Counted from the first letter of the stretch, positions 11,562-22,147 are shown. The stretch: DNA of 64,000 nt from Heterocephalus glaber (GCF_000247695.1 NW_004624730.1:35467558-35531557); one strand, 5' to 3'. Program-made: numbers and translations. Notes: generated from the sequence alone by a model not told the origin.

Positions 11562-11695
11562 CCTGCCACTGGCTAGAGTATAACAATTGAGGAAGTCTAC
11601 TTGTCTCCCTGAGTCTTAGTTTGCATCTCTATAGAAGCATGTGGACTACACTGAATTGTCTCTAGGGTTCCTTCCAGCTCTGAAATTCTATGACC
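11562..11695 (-). mobile_element. MIR-family SINE, antisense
   Basis: The words 'tgccactggctagagtataacaattgaggaagtctacttgtctccctgagtcttagtttgc' followed by 'tctctagggttccttccagctctgaaattctatgac' match the reverse complement of a MIR3-like element. Confidence 0.6.
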
Positions 11696-12792
11696 TATAG
11701 GTTATTATATGGGTGGTACATTTCAATTCTTAGCAAAAATTAGAAATGTCAAGAAAAAGATCGTCTTTAAACATTCCAAAAACTTGGAACTCTCATTTTG
11801 TAATAATGTTAAAGGCTTAAAATCCTGCCAATGCTCCAAGTTTATGTCTTTTTCAACCAACAATGGGAAAATTAGAAGAAGTTTAAGCAAATCTCATCTA
11901 GAATTTTTGCCCAGGAGGGTTTCATTTCACTTAATCTTTTTTACTGATGTTAATTTTGAGGCAAATTATTTGAAACTCCCCCAAATCTATTTAAATTTAG
12001 TCTTGTTTACATGCTGTCTAATCACAAACTCTGTATGCCCATTCCACTCTCAAGGAGGCATTCTGTTAGCAGTCGCTAGATTCTAAAACATAACAAGTCC
12101 AAATCTGATTTGGGACTTAGTGCCAAATTGGAAAGATAATTTGCCCAAACTTGGTCTTTCTTGATTCAGACTACTTGGTAGACCATTATTGGGAGCATGG
12201 CTGCCTTGTGGCTTAAACACAAAGTTCATTTTAGTAACAATTGATCCAACCTACTTCTTTTCAGTGAACACTCTTGTACTGGGTCTTTGAGAAGACATGG
12301 GATCTTGCATGTGACACCTTCAGGCCAACTCTATGTCTTCCTTAAACTCCATGGAGGAAACGTGGCAGATCTGTTCATACTAAATTGCTACAGAGGAGAA
12401 ATTGTTAGAAAACATTTCTCAAAATGGGGATATTATCTGCCTGGTTCCCACAAGGTTCTGGCACAAAGAAGACAAAAAATACTCATAGAATAAATGTACT
12501 CTACCATAAGGTGATACACATCAGAATGAATGAATAAGACTTAGGGAAGGAATAAAATCACAATCCTAAACCTTTCTGATTGGGCAGCAGGATTTTCCCC
12601 AGACACAATTATTTCCTTTTTTAAAAAATAATCTATGTTCTATTTCTTTTAGTTAAAGTCTGAATGAAAATAGAAGATTTCAAGCATCATAGGCCCTTTA
12701 AGTTAATTTAACCAAGACATATCAAAAGCTATAGAACTCTAGCATCTGCTGTTATTTTACCAACAGTGAGTTAATTCTGTAACAAAAATAAC
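11696..12792. other. Unassigned DNA; possible MIR scrap
   Basis: Bases 12415-12500 ('ctcaaaatggggatattatctgcctgg') resemble antisense MIR. A 125-codon plus-strand frame at 11709-12086 has no recognisable domain, signal peptide or splice context and is treated as chance. Confidence 0.35.
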
Positions 12793-12880
12793 GAGTTGCC
12801 TGGACTGTGTTTAAACTAGCAATCCTCCTGCCTTAGTTTCCCAGTGTTGGGACTATAGGTGTGTGCTACCAAACCAGTTT
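12793..12880 (-). mobile_element. B1 SINE fragment, antisense
   Basis: 'aatcctcctgccttagtttcccagtgttgggactataggtgtgtgctaccaaacca' is the reverse complement of the 5' half of a 7SL-derived B1. It is truncated and diverged. Confidence 0.8.
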
Positions 12881-12962
12881 GTTGTTTTAGAGTATCAACA
12901 TAAACCAAATTGCATTTTTGTACCATTTCTTCTTTCTGTTCCCTTAGTCAGTTTCCACCTTT

Positions 12963-13690
12963 AGGTAATGCTCATTTATTCAGCAAATAAATTTGTATGC
13001 TATATATGCCAGGTGCTCTTCTAGAAGAAGTAGCAAAGAACATTACAGATCTAGTCCCCGCCCTTGTGGAACATATGTTTGATAAGGAAGAGTTCAAAAG
13101 TAAATAATTACACAAAAAAATGTTGGAAAGTGAGAACTAAAAGAAAGTGGGATAAAGGAAAATGGAGGAGGCTGGCGGAGGTGGCAAGCACTGTGAGCAG
13201 AATGGAAAAGGCCACCTTGAAGAAGAGACAGGGGAGCTCAAGTTTGACAGATGTTCAGGCACCACCCCACAGAGAAACCTGGGAAATGCCATTCCAGGCA
13301 GAAGGAGCAGCAAAAGCCATAGTAGAAAGAAGCTTTGAGTCTTTCAGAGATTGGTTAATAAGGCCAGTGTGGGAGAGTGGCCCAAACAAGAAACTGAGAG
13401 TAAACAGGGCTGCACCTTGTAGGGTCTTATGGGCCATGATAAGCACACACTGCAGGGCATGAAGTTGGATGACATAGGATGGTTTATTACCAAAAGACTC
13501 CTCTGGCAGCCATGGAGGGTGAATTGGATGTGGGTTTGAGTAGCCACTGCCCAGGTGTGAGGAGAGAGGTCACAAATTTGAGCAGTGGCAGGGGAAACAA
13601 CACAAACAGTTAAGAGAAAGATCTCATAGGGATACTCAACAGGATTTGCTAACTGACTGACTGTGGGGAGAGGGGACACTGGAGTGATGC
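12963..13690 (-). mobile_element. Long L2 LINE fragment, antisense
   Basis: It begins with the inverted L2 3' end ('tatgccaggtgctcttctagaag', 'agtccccgcccttgtggaacatatg'). It continues through 'ggccaccttgaagaag', 'ccattccaggcagaaggagcagcaaaagc', 'aaggccagtgtgg', 'gtagggtcttatgggccatgataag' and 'gcagccatggagggtga', all in the order of an inverted L2. The 132-codon frame here (13064-13462) is a by-product of this repeat. Confidence 0.72.
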
Positions 13691-13883
13691 CTTATGGAAA
13701 TTAATGAGATCTACTAATTAGGATAGCATTTTACCGTAAACAAATTATTAAGCACTTTTTCTGTCGGTACCACTGCCCTGCCTTTAGGAATAAGGCTTAA
13801 AGATCATTAAAAAGGAGTCTGACAAGAGTCAGGGGATGTCTCATAATTTCTAACCATGGGGAAGGGAACTGCAGAAGTCAAGC

Positions 13884-13945
13884 AATAATAACATGTTACA
13901 TTCACAAAGCACCTTGCTGTTTACAAAGTGCTTTCATATCTATGG
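13884..13945 (+). mobile_element. MIR-family SINE scrap
   Basis: 'ataacatgttacattcacaaagcaccttgctgtttacaaagtgctttcatat' resembles the 5' half of a MIR3-type element. It ends abruptly in T-rich DNA. Confidence 0.5.
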
Positions 13946-14251
13946 TCTCCCTCTTCTTTTTATTTTTCTTCAATTTTTATGGCATTGCCATAGAATGGAG
14001 TGGATTAGTAGACTGGTGCATTCACATACAAAAACTAGATTCTGATGATGAGTTTGTTGATGCTTTTCTGCCTCCTACAATTTTTTTCCTAAAATCCTGT
14101 CTGATGACAAGAATCCCCTCTCTAATGGCAATAATTCTGGTAATTGAAAAGAAATTTTTCATTATCTTTTTTATTTCAGTGCTAGACAGAGATCACCCTG
14201 AGAAAATAAGATTCAGTTGGATTTTGAAGAATTCAACTTTATAAAAGCTTT

Positions 14252-14298
14252 GAAATGATTATGCTAAAAAAAAAAAAAAGAAAAGAAATGAGTATGCT
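14252..14298 (+). repeat. Poly(A)-only insertion flanked by 14-bp repeats
   Basis: gaaatgattatgct (14252-14265) and gaaatgagtatgct (14285-14298) match at 13 of 14 positions and enclose only A14-G-A4. This is the structure of an L1-type insertion whose body was lost entirely. Confidence 0.6.
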
Positions 14299-14734
14299 TT
14301 TCTCTGAATGGAAAAGAAAGTCAGATTGTTATGCATGAGTTAATTAAGGCCATAACCTTCCAGGCCTGCACACAGATCAAAGCAGGTTCCTGCCCCAAAG
14401 CAGGCTGAGGGTGGGAACTGTATCCAAACAAGGGCTGTGATCTTCTTAAGCAAATGGTCATGACACTTGTCTCAGCCAGAGAACAGTAGCTACAGGGACC
14501 AGGAATCTGGGACAAAGATACATATGAATGCTGCTCCTGCAAAAAGGAGCCAAGCAACATACCCAACTCATCTATGGTGACCTCCTGGGGGAATGCAGCT
14601 TGGCTGAGAATCACAAGGGCACACATAGCTCCAGGAAAGTGGAGAGCATCAGAGTAACTGGTCTTTCCCTTCCCATGAGAAATGTCAGAACAAAGTGGGA
14701 AAAGGCAGTGGCTTTGGAGAACGATGACTAGAAT

Positions 14735-14815
14735 TTGAGTGCTGGGTCCATGATGAGAGTTTAGCTTCCTCTATGGGATGGAGATAATCCACTCCTCCCA
14801 GGAGAGAATGAGAGA
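14735..14815 (-). mobile_element. MIR SINE fragment, antisense (weak)
   Basis: 'tttagcttcctctatgggatggagataatccactcctcccaggagagaatgag' resembles the inverted MIR core. It is heavily diverged. Confidence 0.4.
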
Positions 14816-15841
14816 ACCAAACCCACAAACCTCTTTGTAAAATGGATATAGAAACAATAGTTGTGAACCTGACTAAACTTTTCAAAGATAATCTGTATTA
14901 GACATGAAAAATAAGTAGAAAGTTATTGATAAATGTATCCATTGATCACACAGCTCCTTTCAGGGAGCATTTACTAAGGTATGGTCCTGGACACTGTGAA
15001 AATGGAGAAGATGGTGACCCTGCTCTCACATTTCTCTCCTGAGGTACATAGTACTCTGTAAGTCAAAGTAGACTGGAACAGCTAAGTATCAGAAGCACAG
15101 GGATAGGTCTCTAATGCTCATATCCTAAGCAAAGACCCTCATCCCCTCTGAGGATTTAAGAAGAACTCATGGAGAAGGCAGTATTGAAGAGGGAGAGGGG
15201 CTTCAAGAGACACAGTTGGACAAAGACCAGCAGCAAAGGCACAAAAGAAAAAAAAAATCACAAGGCTCACACTCCCACTTAAGGAACAAAAGCTAAGACA
15301 GAACCAGTCATATGGGAGAGATGGCAAGTCAGCCAATCAGTAAAGCCCACCACGGGGTCCTGCTGATGGTTTCAGGAAACTTTGTGACACCAAGAACCCC
15401 CCTGAGTCAGAACTTTTGCAGAAGACCCAGCTGGGTGCAAAGGGCGGCTGGGCCCTGTTTTACAAAAAGGGTTGAGGGAGAGTGCTGCTGTATTTCAGTT
15501 GAGGTTTTCACAGTCTGAAAAACCATGCCAATCTCATAACTCCTGGTTTACTTTAGGAATCATGTTAAACTAAATAAGGGTGTTTTGTGCTCAAAAGTAT
15601 CCAATCATTTAAAAAGAGTAGAGAGACCTCTCCAGGTCACCTATCCCACTTGCTCTTTCTCATAAATGGAAAGCACAAAAATAAAGTGTGAAGGAAGAAA
15701 AGAGGGAGAAAAACATAAGGACAGGAAAGATGGAGGGAGGGAGAGAGAAGAATGAGCTGCATTCAGTGACAAAAAAGATATGGAGAACCAAAAAATAAGA
15801 AGAGACTAGACTCAAGACATTAGTGATAGAGGACAAAAATA
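14816..15841. other. Mostly unassigned; possible antisense L2 at 14955-15150
   Basis: 'gagcatttactaaggtatggtcctggacactgtg' followed by 'gaccctgctctcaca' resembles an inverted L2 3' end. From 15660 onward the plus strand is markedly purine-rich. No gene signature. Confidence 0.35.
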
Positions 15842-15944
15842 GAAAATAGAGGGAAAGGGGCGGGAGATGTAGCTCAGTGGTGCCGCACCTGCCTGGCAAG
15901 CACAAGGTCCTGAGTTAAATCCCCAGTAGCGAAAATAGAGGGAA
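15842..15944 (+). mobile_element. ID SINE lacking an A-tail, with 14-bp target-site duplications
   Basis: The body at 15856-15930 has an intact A box (TAGCTCAGTGG) and a B-box region (GAGTTAAATCC), ending CCCCAGTAGC. Perfect flanking copies of gaaaatagagggaa lie at 15842-15855 and 15931-15944. There is no poly(A) between the body and the 3' duplication, unlike every other young ID here. Confidence 0.9.
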
Positions 15945-17093
15945 GGAGAGAAACATTGGGGAAATAAATAAGTATAGAAAAAAGGAAGCGAAGAAGAGCA
16001 GAGAATGGGGTTAGGGAATGCACAGGTATTGAGCATGTGTAGTTAATGCCATGGTCTCCAAAGGAATCAACAAAAGAAGTGGAAAAAAAAATAAAGGTAT
16101 ATGGATTCCAGGAAAGACAGGAGATGAGAGTGTTTGCTCAATCCTCTGCAGGTTGGCCTTTTCTCCATCCTTGGTCAGCAAGGCAGCAGTCTTGTATCAA
16201 AGTCCCATGCCCAACTCCTAGACCAACATCTCTTCCACCAGTTCCAAGCCCCAACATTTGGAGCTGGTTCCAACCTCCCTGAACCTCAGAAGTGGCCTGG
16301 CTCAGTCAGCAATCCAACTTCCACTGGGTTGGAAAGAGATTCACAGAAACAGGAAATTTATCTCCCAGCCAGGACATTGAGCAGAAAAGGAATAGTGAGA
16401 TGTTGTCGTTTCATTATCTCTGCCTCCTCGCTCACACTCCTGGCGAGATCCAAGCACTTTGTATGAGATGGAGAGAAAGGCAGCTCATTTCAGGGCTCTC
16501 AGCAGCAAGATCTTTCTGGGGGGTTCTTAAAATGAGAAGCAACTGCCCCAGAGATTTCCACTTAACTTTTACAAGCCCTTTGTGTCTTGGCATTCTCAAG
16601 ATTACAGACACCCACATAGTCCCCTGAGAACTACTTCTATTTTACTTCCTGTGGTCTAAGCAAGCTGTAAACTTGTGATCCTTAATATTCCTGCTGAGGC
16701 TCTGAAGAAAGCTCTGAAATCTCAGCAGAGAGGAAGCACACACCTGTAAATTTTTGCATGCATTTTGTGGAGCTTGTGTTTTCCTTTCACCCTCAACCCC
16801 ACTCGTGAACTGAAAGAATTACAGTATATTGACTCTGAACAAGACTCCTGGGGCTATAACTTCTTTCCATAAATCTCTGATTTCTTAATTTCAGACAAGG
16901 AGGTTAGCACTGAAAAACTCTCAGGACTGTGGCACAAGTAAGAGGCAGTGCTGAGCTCGGAGAGACTGAGATTGTCCTTTTTCATGTAACATGTGAAAAG
17001 CAACTTATAGTGCTATTTTGACTCAAAAATCACAAACAAAAAATGATGTTTCACTAAGCCTCAAAAAAAAAGAACAACTTTACTTTCCTTGAC
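15945..17093. other. Unassigned DNA
   Basis: The purine-rich tract continues to about 16100. After that the DNA is unique-looking and includes overlapping ORFs of up to 111 codons at 16134-16627 without domain or splice evidence. No repeat recognised. Confidence 0.35.
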
Positions 17094-17102
17094 GTGTGTG
17101 TG

Positions 17103-17134
<32 letters not shown>

Positions 17135-17153
17135 GAGAGAGAGAGAGAGAGAG
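17094..17153 (+). repeat. Compound (TG)n(GA)n microsatellite
   Basis: About 20 TG units with one CG interruption (17094-17134), followed by about 9 GA units (17134-17152). Confidence 0.95.
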
Positions 17154-17459
17154 CCAAAAATTATATATATAGGAAAAGAAAAACTCATATAAATATTTTA
17201 ATATTAAATTTATTGAGACATCATGGGATTAATACAAGTTACCTTTGGCCTCTACAATTACAAGAGGCGCTCAAAGTGGTGACCATTAGCTTCCAGATGT
17301 TCATTAGTTTGACAAACCTGCTGGAGGGTGTATACATTTTGGGGACAGAATATATGTATATATATTTATATAATTTCAAAATGATAGCATTTGGAGTGTT
17401 TAGTAGGCTGCTACAGGATAAAGCTTTAAAGAAAAACAAATGTGTGTGGATGTAAACAG

Positions 17460-17467
17460 TATAAAAG
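17460..17467 (+). promoter_or_regulatory. TATA-box-like site
   Basis: TATAAAAG lies about 120 bp upstream of a short signal-peptide-like ORF. It is a good match to a mammalian TATA box, but there is no transcript evidence and such octamers are common in AT-rich DNA. Confidence 0.3.
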
Positions 17468-17551
17468 CCAGATCCAGGCCATTTCATTATTATATCTGCT
17501 TCTGACTAATCATCTTCGCTTTCTGTTGAACAACACTTAATACTTCATAAC

Positions 17552-17635
17552 ATGTCAGGACAAGACTTTGCTTTCAACATGAAGGTGTTGCTGTCACTGC
17601 TTATTTTTTTCTTGCTTTGTGATTACAAGTGCTGA
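17552..17635 (+). CDS. Tiny ORF with signal-peptide-like N-terminus (speculative)
   Basis: I do not recognise this ORF. Two in-frame ATGs (17552, 17579) lead to a stop at 17633-17635. From the second ATG the product is 18 residues: a lysine, then a leucine/isoleucine/phenylalanine-rich run, then C-D-Y-K-C. That resembles exon 1 of a small secreted peptide gene (defensin- or protease-inhibitor-like exons start this way). The second ATG has A at -3. No strong splice donor follows the hydrophobic run, and no downstream exon could be joined convincingly. It may be a chance frame or a decayed exon. Confidence 0.15.
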   Translation: MSGQDFAFNMKVLLSLLIFFLLCDYKC

Positions 17636-17779
17636 TCACAGCTTAGATAGTTGTAAAAAATAAGCCTGCTATCATAGCTTGCATGTAATTAGTTCTAAAT
17701 GTGTGGCCTATTTACAATAGCAAGCTGTACATTAGGTACCACAAACACTTAAAATGCCAGATATTGCCACACTTTTATG

Positions 17780-17930
17780 ACAGTCATTAACTGAGCCACA
17801 GCAGCAAATATTTAATGTGACAGTTACATTAGCATACCTCTCTGCTGATAAAGAGGCAAGCCCTGCCATTTGCATTACATGATGCAATGCTGAGCTGTAT
17901 GCTCTGACAAGGATGTTCTTCTGCTTGGTC
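17780..17930. promoter_or_regulatory. Candidate conserved noncoding element
   Basis: Repeat-free segment with an octamer ATTTGCAT (17868-17875), a C/EBP-ATF-like TGATGCAAT (17880-17888) and ATTAGCAT (17829-17836) close together. Function is inferred only from motif clustering. Confidence 0.25.
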
Positions 17931-18964
17931 CAGAAAGCCTCGAAGAAACATGGAGTTCCTGAATCCTCTACCTTGTTGGCAAGTAAAGAAGAAACATTTC
18001 ATTCAGATACTGATTAAACACTACTTGCTTTTGAAAACATGTCTCTCACTAAGGCACACTTGATACATACCTCTGGGACCCTGACTAATCTAAATTATAG
18101 GACATCTTCACAGCACTGTAGTTTGAAGAACAAAAATACTTTTATTTCATGCCTTGTTTCAAAAGGAGGATCTAGGATCCATGTGATGGTTTGGTGTGAG
18201 TAAACACAGCTACATTTAAGATTTAAAGTATATTCCCCATCCTCCTAGATGCACCAAAGATCAGTCACATTTCTCCTTCAGACTCCCTGCTTTTCATTCC
18301 AGAAATGGAAACTTAGTGTCCACATTCTTAAGTGTCCAATTTTGGGAAACCTCCCTACAGTTGGTTTCCAAATATTTTAGTTTTTTCCTCTGGTTTTCAA
18401 GGAAACTATTGTTTTCAATATTATTATATTACAAAGCTATAATTATGAAGAACATTACATTTAAGTATATTTTGTATAACTCTCAAAAAGTCATACTAAT
18501 CTGGGTGCCATTTCTTAATGATTTCCAATCTATGGCGAACATTTCCTGGTAGTGATTGCTGTGCCAGACATTGAGGTGATGATCTGAGATGTAGAAATTG
18601 ACTCAACTCAAAGATACTGAAGACAGTTCATGTGAAATGACCTCTTTGTAGGCTGAGAGACATGTCAGGATTCAAGACTAAATGAATAGTATCTTTTTCC
18701 AGATTGCATGTACTACCTGCATTGCATCACTGCAATAGTTCTTTTATATCAGTATACAGTAAGAATTCCAAACTCAGAGGCGTGTATGGATTAAGAAATA
18801 ACATTAATGAATGAAGTAGCCCATATGTAATATAACATGGAATGGTGAGGACTGTGGAAAAATGAAAAGTAAATGACCAATCTAAGATGGGCAATTCTAT
18901 ACAATTAAAGCAGATGGCTGCTATAGAAGACCAAACCCAGAGCTCTGGGTCCTCCAATTGTTTC
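17931..18964. other. Unassigned AT-rich DNA
   Basis: No repeat family or gene recognised. Short frames at 18316-18552 and 18727-18966 lack any supporting signature. Confidence 0.4.
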
Positions 18965-19239
18965 AAAAGTGAGAAATAAGCTTGAAAATAAATTATGCTA
19001 AAAAAATCTTTATTTCACCTAATAACCCCAGTCCTTAGTCATCAGTCTTTAGCCATCTTTTTACTTCTACCTTTTTTTGTTTTGTTTTCTGAGACAAGGT
19101 CTTGCTATGTAGCTCAGGCTGGCCTAGATCTCCTGCTTGAGAGTAGTTTTGCTGCATAAGCTTTGTATTTTGAGGGCTTAGTATCCTACAGTGAGTGCAA
19201 TAAATATTAAATTGAAACCTTAAAAAAGTGAGAAATAAG
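18965..19239 (+). pseudogene. Retrocopy of an mRNA 3' end (3' UTR) with perfect 16-bp duplications
   Basis: aaaagtgagaaataag occurs at 18965-18980 and 19224-19239. The insert (18981-19223) ends with AATAAA (19199-19204), 17 nt, then a short A run that merges into the right duplication. This is the layout of a 5'-truncated processed retrocopy in plus orientation. It carries an antisense B1 inherited from the parent transcript. The parent gene is not recognised, and no coding part is included. Confidence 0.78.
19071..19140 (-). mobile_element. B1 SINE fragment, antisense, inside the retrocopy
   Basis: 'gagacaaggtcttgctatgtagctcaggctggcctagatctcctgc', preceded by T-rich sequence, is the reverse complement of the 3' half of B1 with its A-tail. 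Confidence 0.85.
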
Positions 19240-19601
19240 ACTCTGTGAAGTAGCTCAAATTTTAAATATTAGCAACCAATTTATTTCTTTTTATTTGCTA
19301 GGCTATACAAACATAATGTGTCTATGATTAAGTTAGGTCTATGGGCCAACAGTTTATAAGTTTTTAAGACTCATGGTATTTAAGAAACAGACAACTATGT
19401 GTTCTTCACAGAAGGCTTAGTGAAGGCCTTCAAGTCCAGCTAGGTTGGCCACTGTCTTCTGTAGACATTCTTTACTACTTTAGCGTTACTAATAATTTCT
19501 AATCCTGGTCCTAGAGACTGTTCTGAGTCTGGGATTAGTCTCAAGAAGTTGAAATTTAGATTTATGGATCAAAAAACTTTGATCATATTTATTAGAACAT
19601 G

Positions 19602-19647
19602 TAATAATAATAATAATAACAACAACAACAACAATAATAATAATAAC
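19602..19647 (+). repeat. (AAT)n/(AAC)n microsatellite
   Basis: Trinucleotide tract switching from AAT to AAC units and back to AAT. Confidence 0.95.
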
Positions 19648-19699
19648 TGATTGAAGATTGTCTTAAATGCTTTACATGTAACTGACCAAAAACTAAGCC

Positions 19700-19865
19700 A
19701 GTAACAATAATCACAGTAATAACATTTACATGATCCCAAGCACTGATCAACATGCTTTGCATATATTAACTCATTTAATCCTCAGAACAATTCTTTCTAC
19801 TTTGTAATCAGGAAATTGAGGCACTAAGAAGTTAAGAGTCTAAGATAATGCAATTTCAATCTAGT
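19700..19865 (+). mobile_element. MIR SINE
   Basis: Characteristic 'cataacatttacatgatcc'-like start, then 'gcttt gcatatattaactcatttaatcctcagaacaa', then 'aggaaattgaggcactaagaagtta', in plus-strand order. Confidence 0.75.
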
Positions 19866-20061
19866 CAATCTTGCTCCAGCGAACATATTCTTGCCAGTGT
19901 ATCACCCTGCCACTTATCAAGGGGGTTTGGTCAAAAACCAACAAAACACCCACTTCTGAGATCCATTCCAGTATAAATTATCTAATATATACATAAATCT
20001 ACAAAAACTTATATAAGCATTATGAAAAACAGGAAACAATTCACTGTCTACTGGCATCATG

Positions 20062-20170
20062 AGAAGAACTGACATTCATTGAGGGTTCTGTCTGTGAAAT
20101 TTATTCACTTATATCACTAGCTTATTTAATCTTCAACAAAATATGATACAACATATCCTCTACCCATTCA
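20062..20170 (+). mobile_element. MIR SINE, diverged
   Basis: 'aactgacattcattgagggttctg' and 'atcactagcttatttaatcttcaaca' follow the order of the MIR 5' half. Confidence 0.5.
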
Positions 20171-20233
20171 GCCCCTGTGCAGCAGAGACAAATCTGTGGA
20201 GATTAATTTGATCAAGGGAGTCCAGCAAGAAAC

Positions 20234-20333
20234 CACAGAGAAGGGCCAAGGATATAGCTCAGTGGTACCGCTGCCTGCCTCAAAAGCTCAAGGTCCTGAG
20301 TTCGAACCCCAGTACAAAAAAAAACACAGAGAA
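20234..20333 (+). mobile_element. ID SINE
   Basis: The body at 20243-20324 has an A box TAGCTCAGTGG, a perfect B box GAGTTCGAACC and an A9 tail. Duplications cacagagaa flank it (20234-20242, 20325-20333). Confidence 0.93.
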
Positions 20334-20377
20334 TACTCTAGAGTGGGCTTTGACATGCAGCACATTACAGTATGAAG

Positions 20378-20483
20378 AATGAGCATTCTTGGGCCATGGA
20401 TTTAGCTCAATGGCACTGGGCCTGCCTCAAAAGCAGAAGGTCCTGAGTTCGATCTCCGGTACAAAAACAAAATGAGCAATCTT
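20378..20483 (+). mobile_element. ID SINE, second copy 66 bp downstream
   Basis: The body at 20391-20470 has A box TAGCTCAATGG, B box GAGTTCGATCT and a short A-rich tail. The 13-bp duplications aatgagcattctt / aatgagcaatctt (20378-20390, 20471-20483) differ at one base. It shares the unusual 'tgcctcaaaagc' segment with the copy at 20243. Confidence 0.92.
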
Positions 20484-20559
20484 TTCTGATCATTTCAGTA
20501 TTGGGCTTTGAATCTATTAATTCTCACAGGGAAGGACTAGGGTGGAAGTTGGGAAGAGT

Positions 20560-20625
20560 ATATCAGAATCACTAGAGGCATATCTAAAACATACTTGACT
20601 CCATTGTCCCTGGAAGGTGGGTCAG
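20560..20625 (+). mobile_element. Possible MER5A-type hAT scrap
   Basis: 'atcagaatcactagaggcatatctaaaacatac' resembles the left part of MER5A. It is short and diverged. Confidence 0.35.
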
Positions 20626-22147
20626 TACAAAGGAAGGACAACACAGTTGCTCTCTTCCCAGGTAAAGGTTAAAGTCCAAAGCCAGTACACCTATGATAAA
20701 CAGAAATGCTGCATGCTTTTGTCCTGGTAAGTTTTGAAAGTTCGAATGCAAGCATTTTTCCACTTCACCTACTCTTACAGTATGCTCCAGTCCAGCAATT
20801 TAGACTCCTGGGACATTTCATCTTCTGCTCCTCTCTTCCATAATGACATCCCTGTTCTCCTAATCCAGCTCCATCCTTCCACACTTAACATGCTCATCCT
20901 CCCATGATGTTTACACATTTCAAATATTTGTAGTCCATTAAAAAGATATCGAGCACATGGAGAAATAGATGTCCACATTTGGAAAGCATAAATCTGAGGC
21001 ACTGGGGATTACAGGCTCTCTTTACACATTTTTTTAAAGATGAGAAAGATTTTCTTTGATATTAAACAGAACTCCAACCCTAGCAAGCTGTGCATTCTTT
21101 TTAGGGTATCCCTCCCAAAGAGGTTTACCAGCTCTCAAGGAACTTTTGGATTGAATATTGTGTCTTATCATCTCCCCCATTTTGTCTTTCATATAATGGC
21201 CTGGGTTCTGTTCATTGCTTTTCTCTGTTGCTAGAAATTGCCAGAGATATCTTCTTCCAGACCTATGGGGAATATGCCTTCTCTGTCTCTCCCAAGTTTT
21301 CTCACCTTTTCTTATCACAAGAATGTATGCAAACACACTTCAAGGTATAACACAACATAGAACAGAATGCCCAAGTTCCTTATATAAAATGAAGTCTTGG
21401 CACCCTCTGACCTCCACCCAGGTCTGGGCCTTCTCTTTGGAAATCTAGAAGGTGGTCAGAGACAGCTAAGAATCCATTTCCCTTCAGGGCTCCAGAAACT
21501 TACTCTTCTATCCCACAGAGTGACTTCCATCTGTCTACCAGGCCCCACCCGCAGTTCCTTCCTCTGTTATGTTTTTCCCCAGGGAAGAAGCTGACTCATT
21601 CATACAAAGGTAGGTATTATTCGCTATGTTGCTGTTCTTGAACTAGTTGCTTTAACAGAAGACATAACCTCTATTTGAAGGAAAGACCTAGTTGTGATCA
21701 CAGAAGGAGGCATTACTAAAATGGATGAGGGAGGTCTTGTAGGGATTTGTAGGATGCATGTGCTTCTTGAGAACTCATGAAATTAGTCTCAGTCAAAATA
21801 AGATAGTCTGTCCTTAATAAACATCACTACTCCTTTAAAGGGGAGAGTAAAAATATGTCATTCTCTTCCTTCTTCAAACCCTACTCCTTAATAAGCTCAT
21901 TACTGCTCCTACTGCTAAGTTACTGAATATTTGATGAGAGGAACACACAGATATATAACACAACCTGAAAAATGCATGCCAAAAGGGGGGGCAAGGTTTA
22001 ACCCTAGTCAGGCTCCACTTCCCTCTATTCTGCACAAGGCTATTTTGAAATTCTACCTCATGTACTTACCACTGACAATTTTGTCTCCTCTCCACTAAGA
22101 AACAGAACATCCATCAAGCCAAGGTGCCTGTATATCCTTCTATCAGC
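20626..22147. other. Unassigned DNA
   Basis: No repeat family or coding signature. Overlapping frames at 20775-21594 are all under 101 codons and show no domain. Confidence 0.4.

Noticed and set aside
11709..12086. 125-codon plus-strand ORF
   Set aside because: Composition-driven frame with no motif, signal peptide, intron signals or homology I can name.
13064..13462. 132-codon plus-strand ORF, longest in the window
   Set aside because: It lies wholly inside an antisense L2 fragment and shows no domain.
17096..17455. 119-codon plus-strand ORF starting in the TG repeat
   Set aside because: The N-terminus is microsatellite (C/V then E/R runs) and the rest has no recognisable domain.
17920..18055. 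Possible second exon (acceptor-like ...ggtccag at 17932 with an open frame after it)
   Set aside because: The donor is weak, the frame could not be joined to the upstream tiny ORF, and the peptide is unrecognised.
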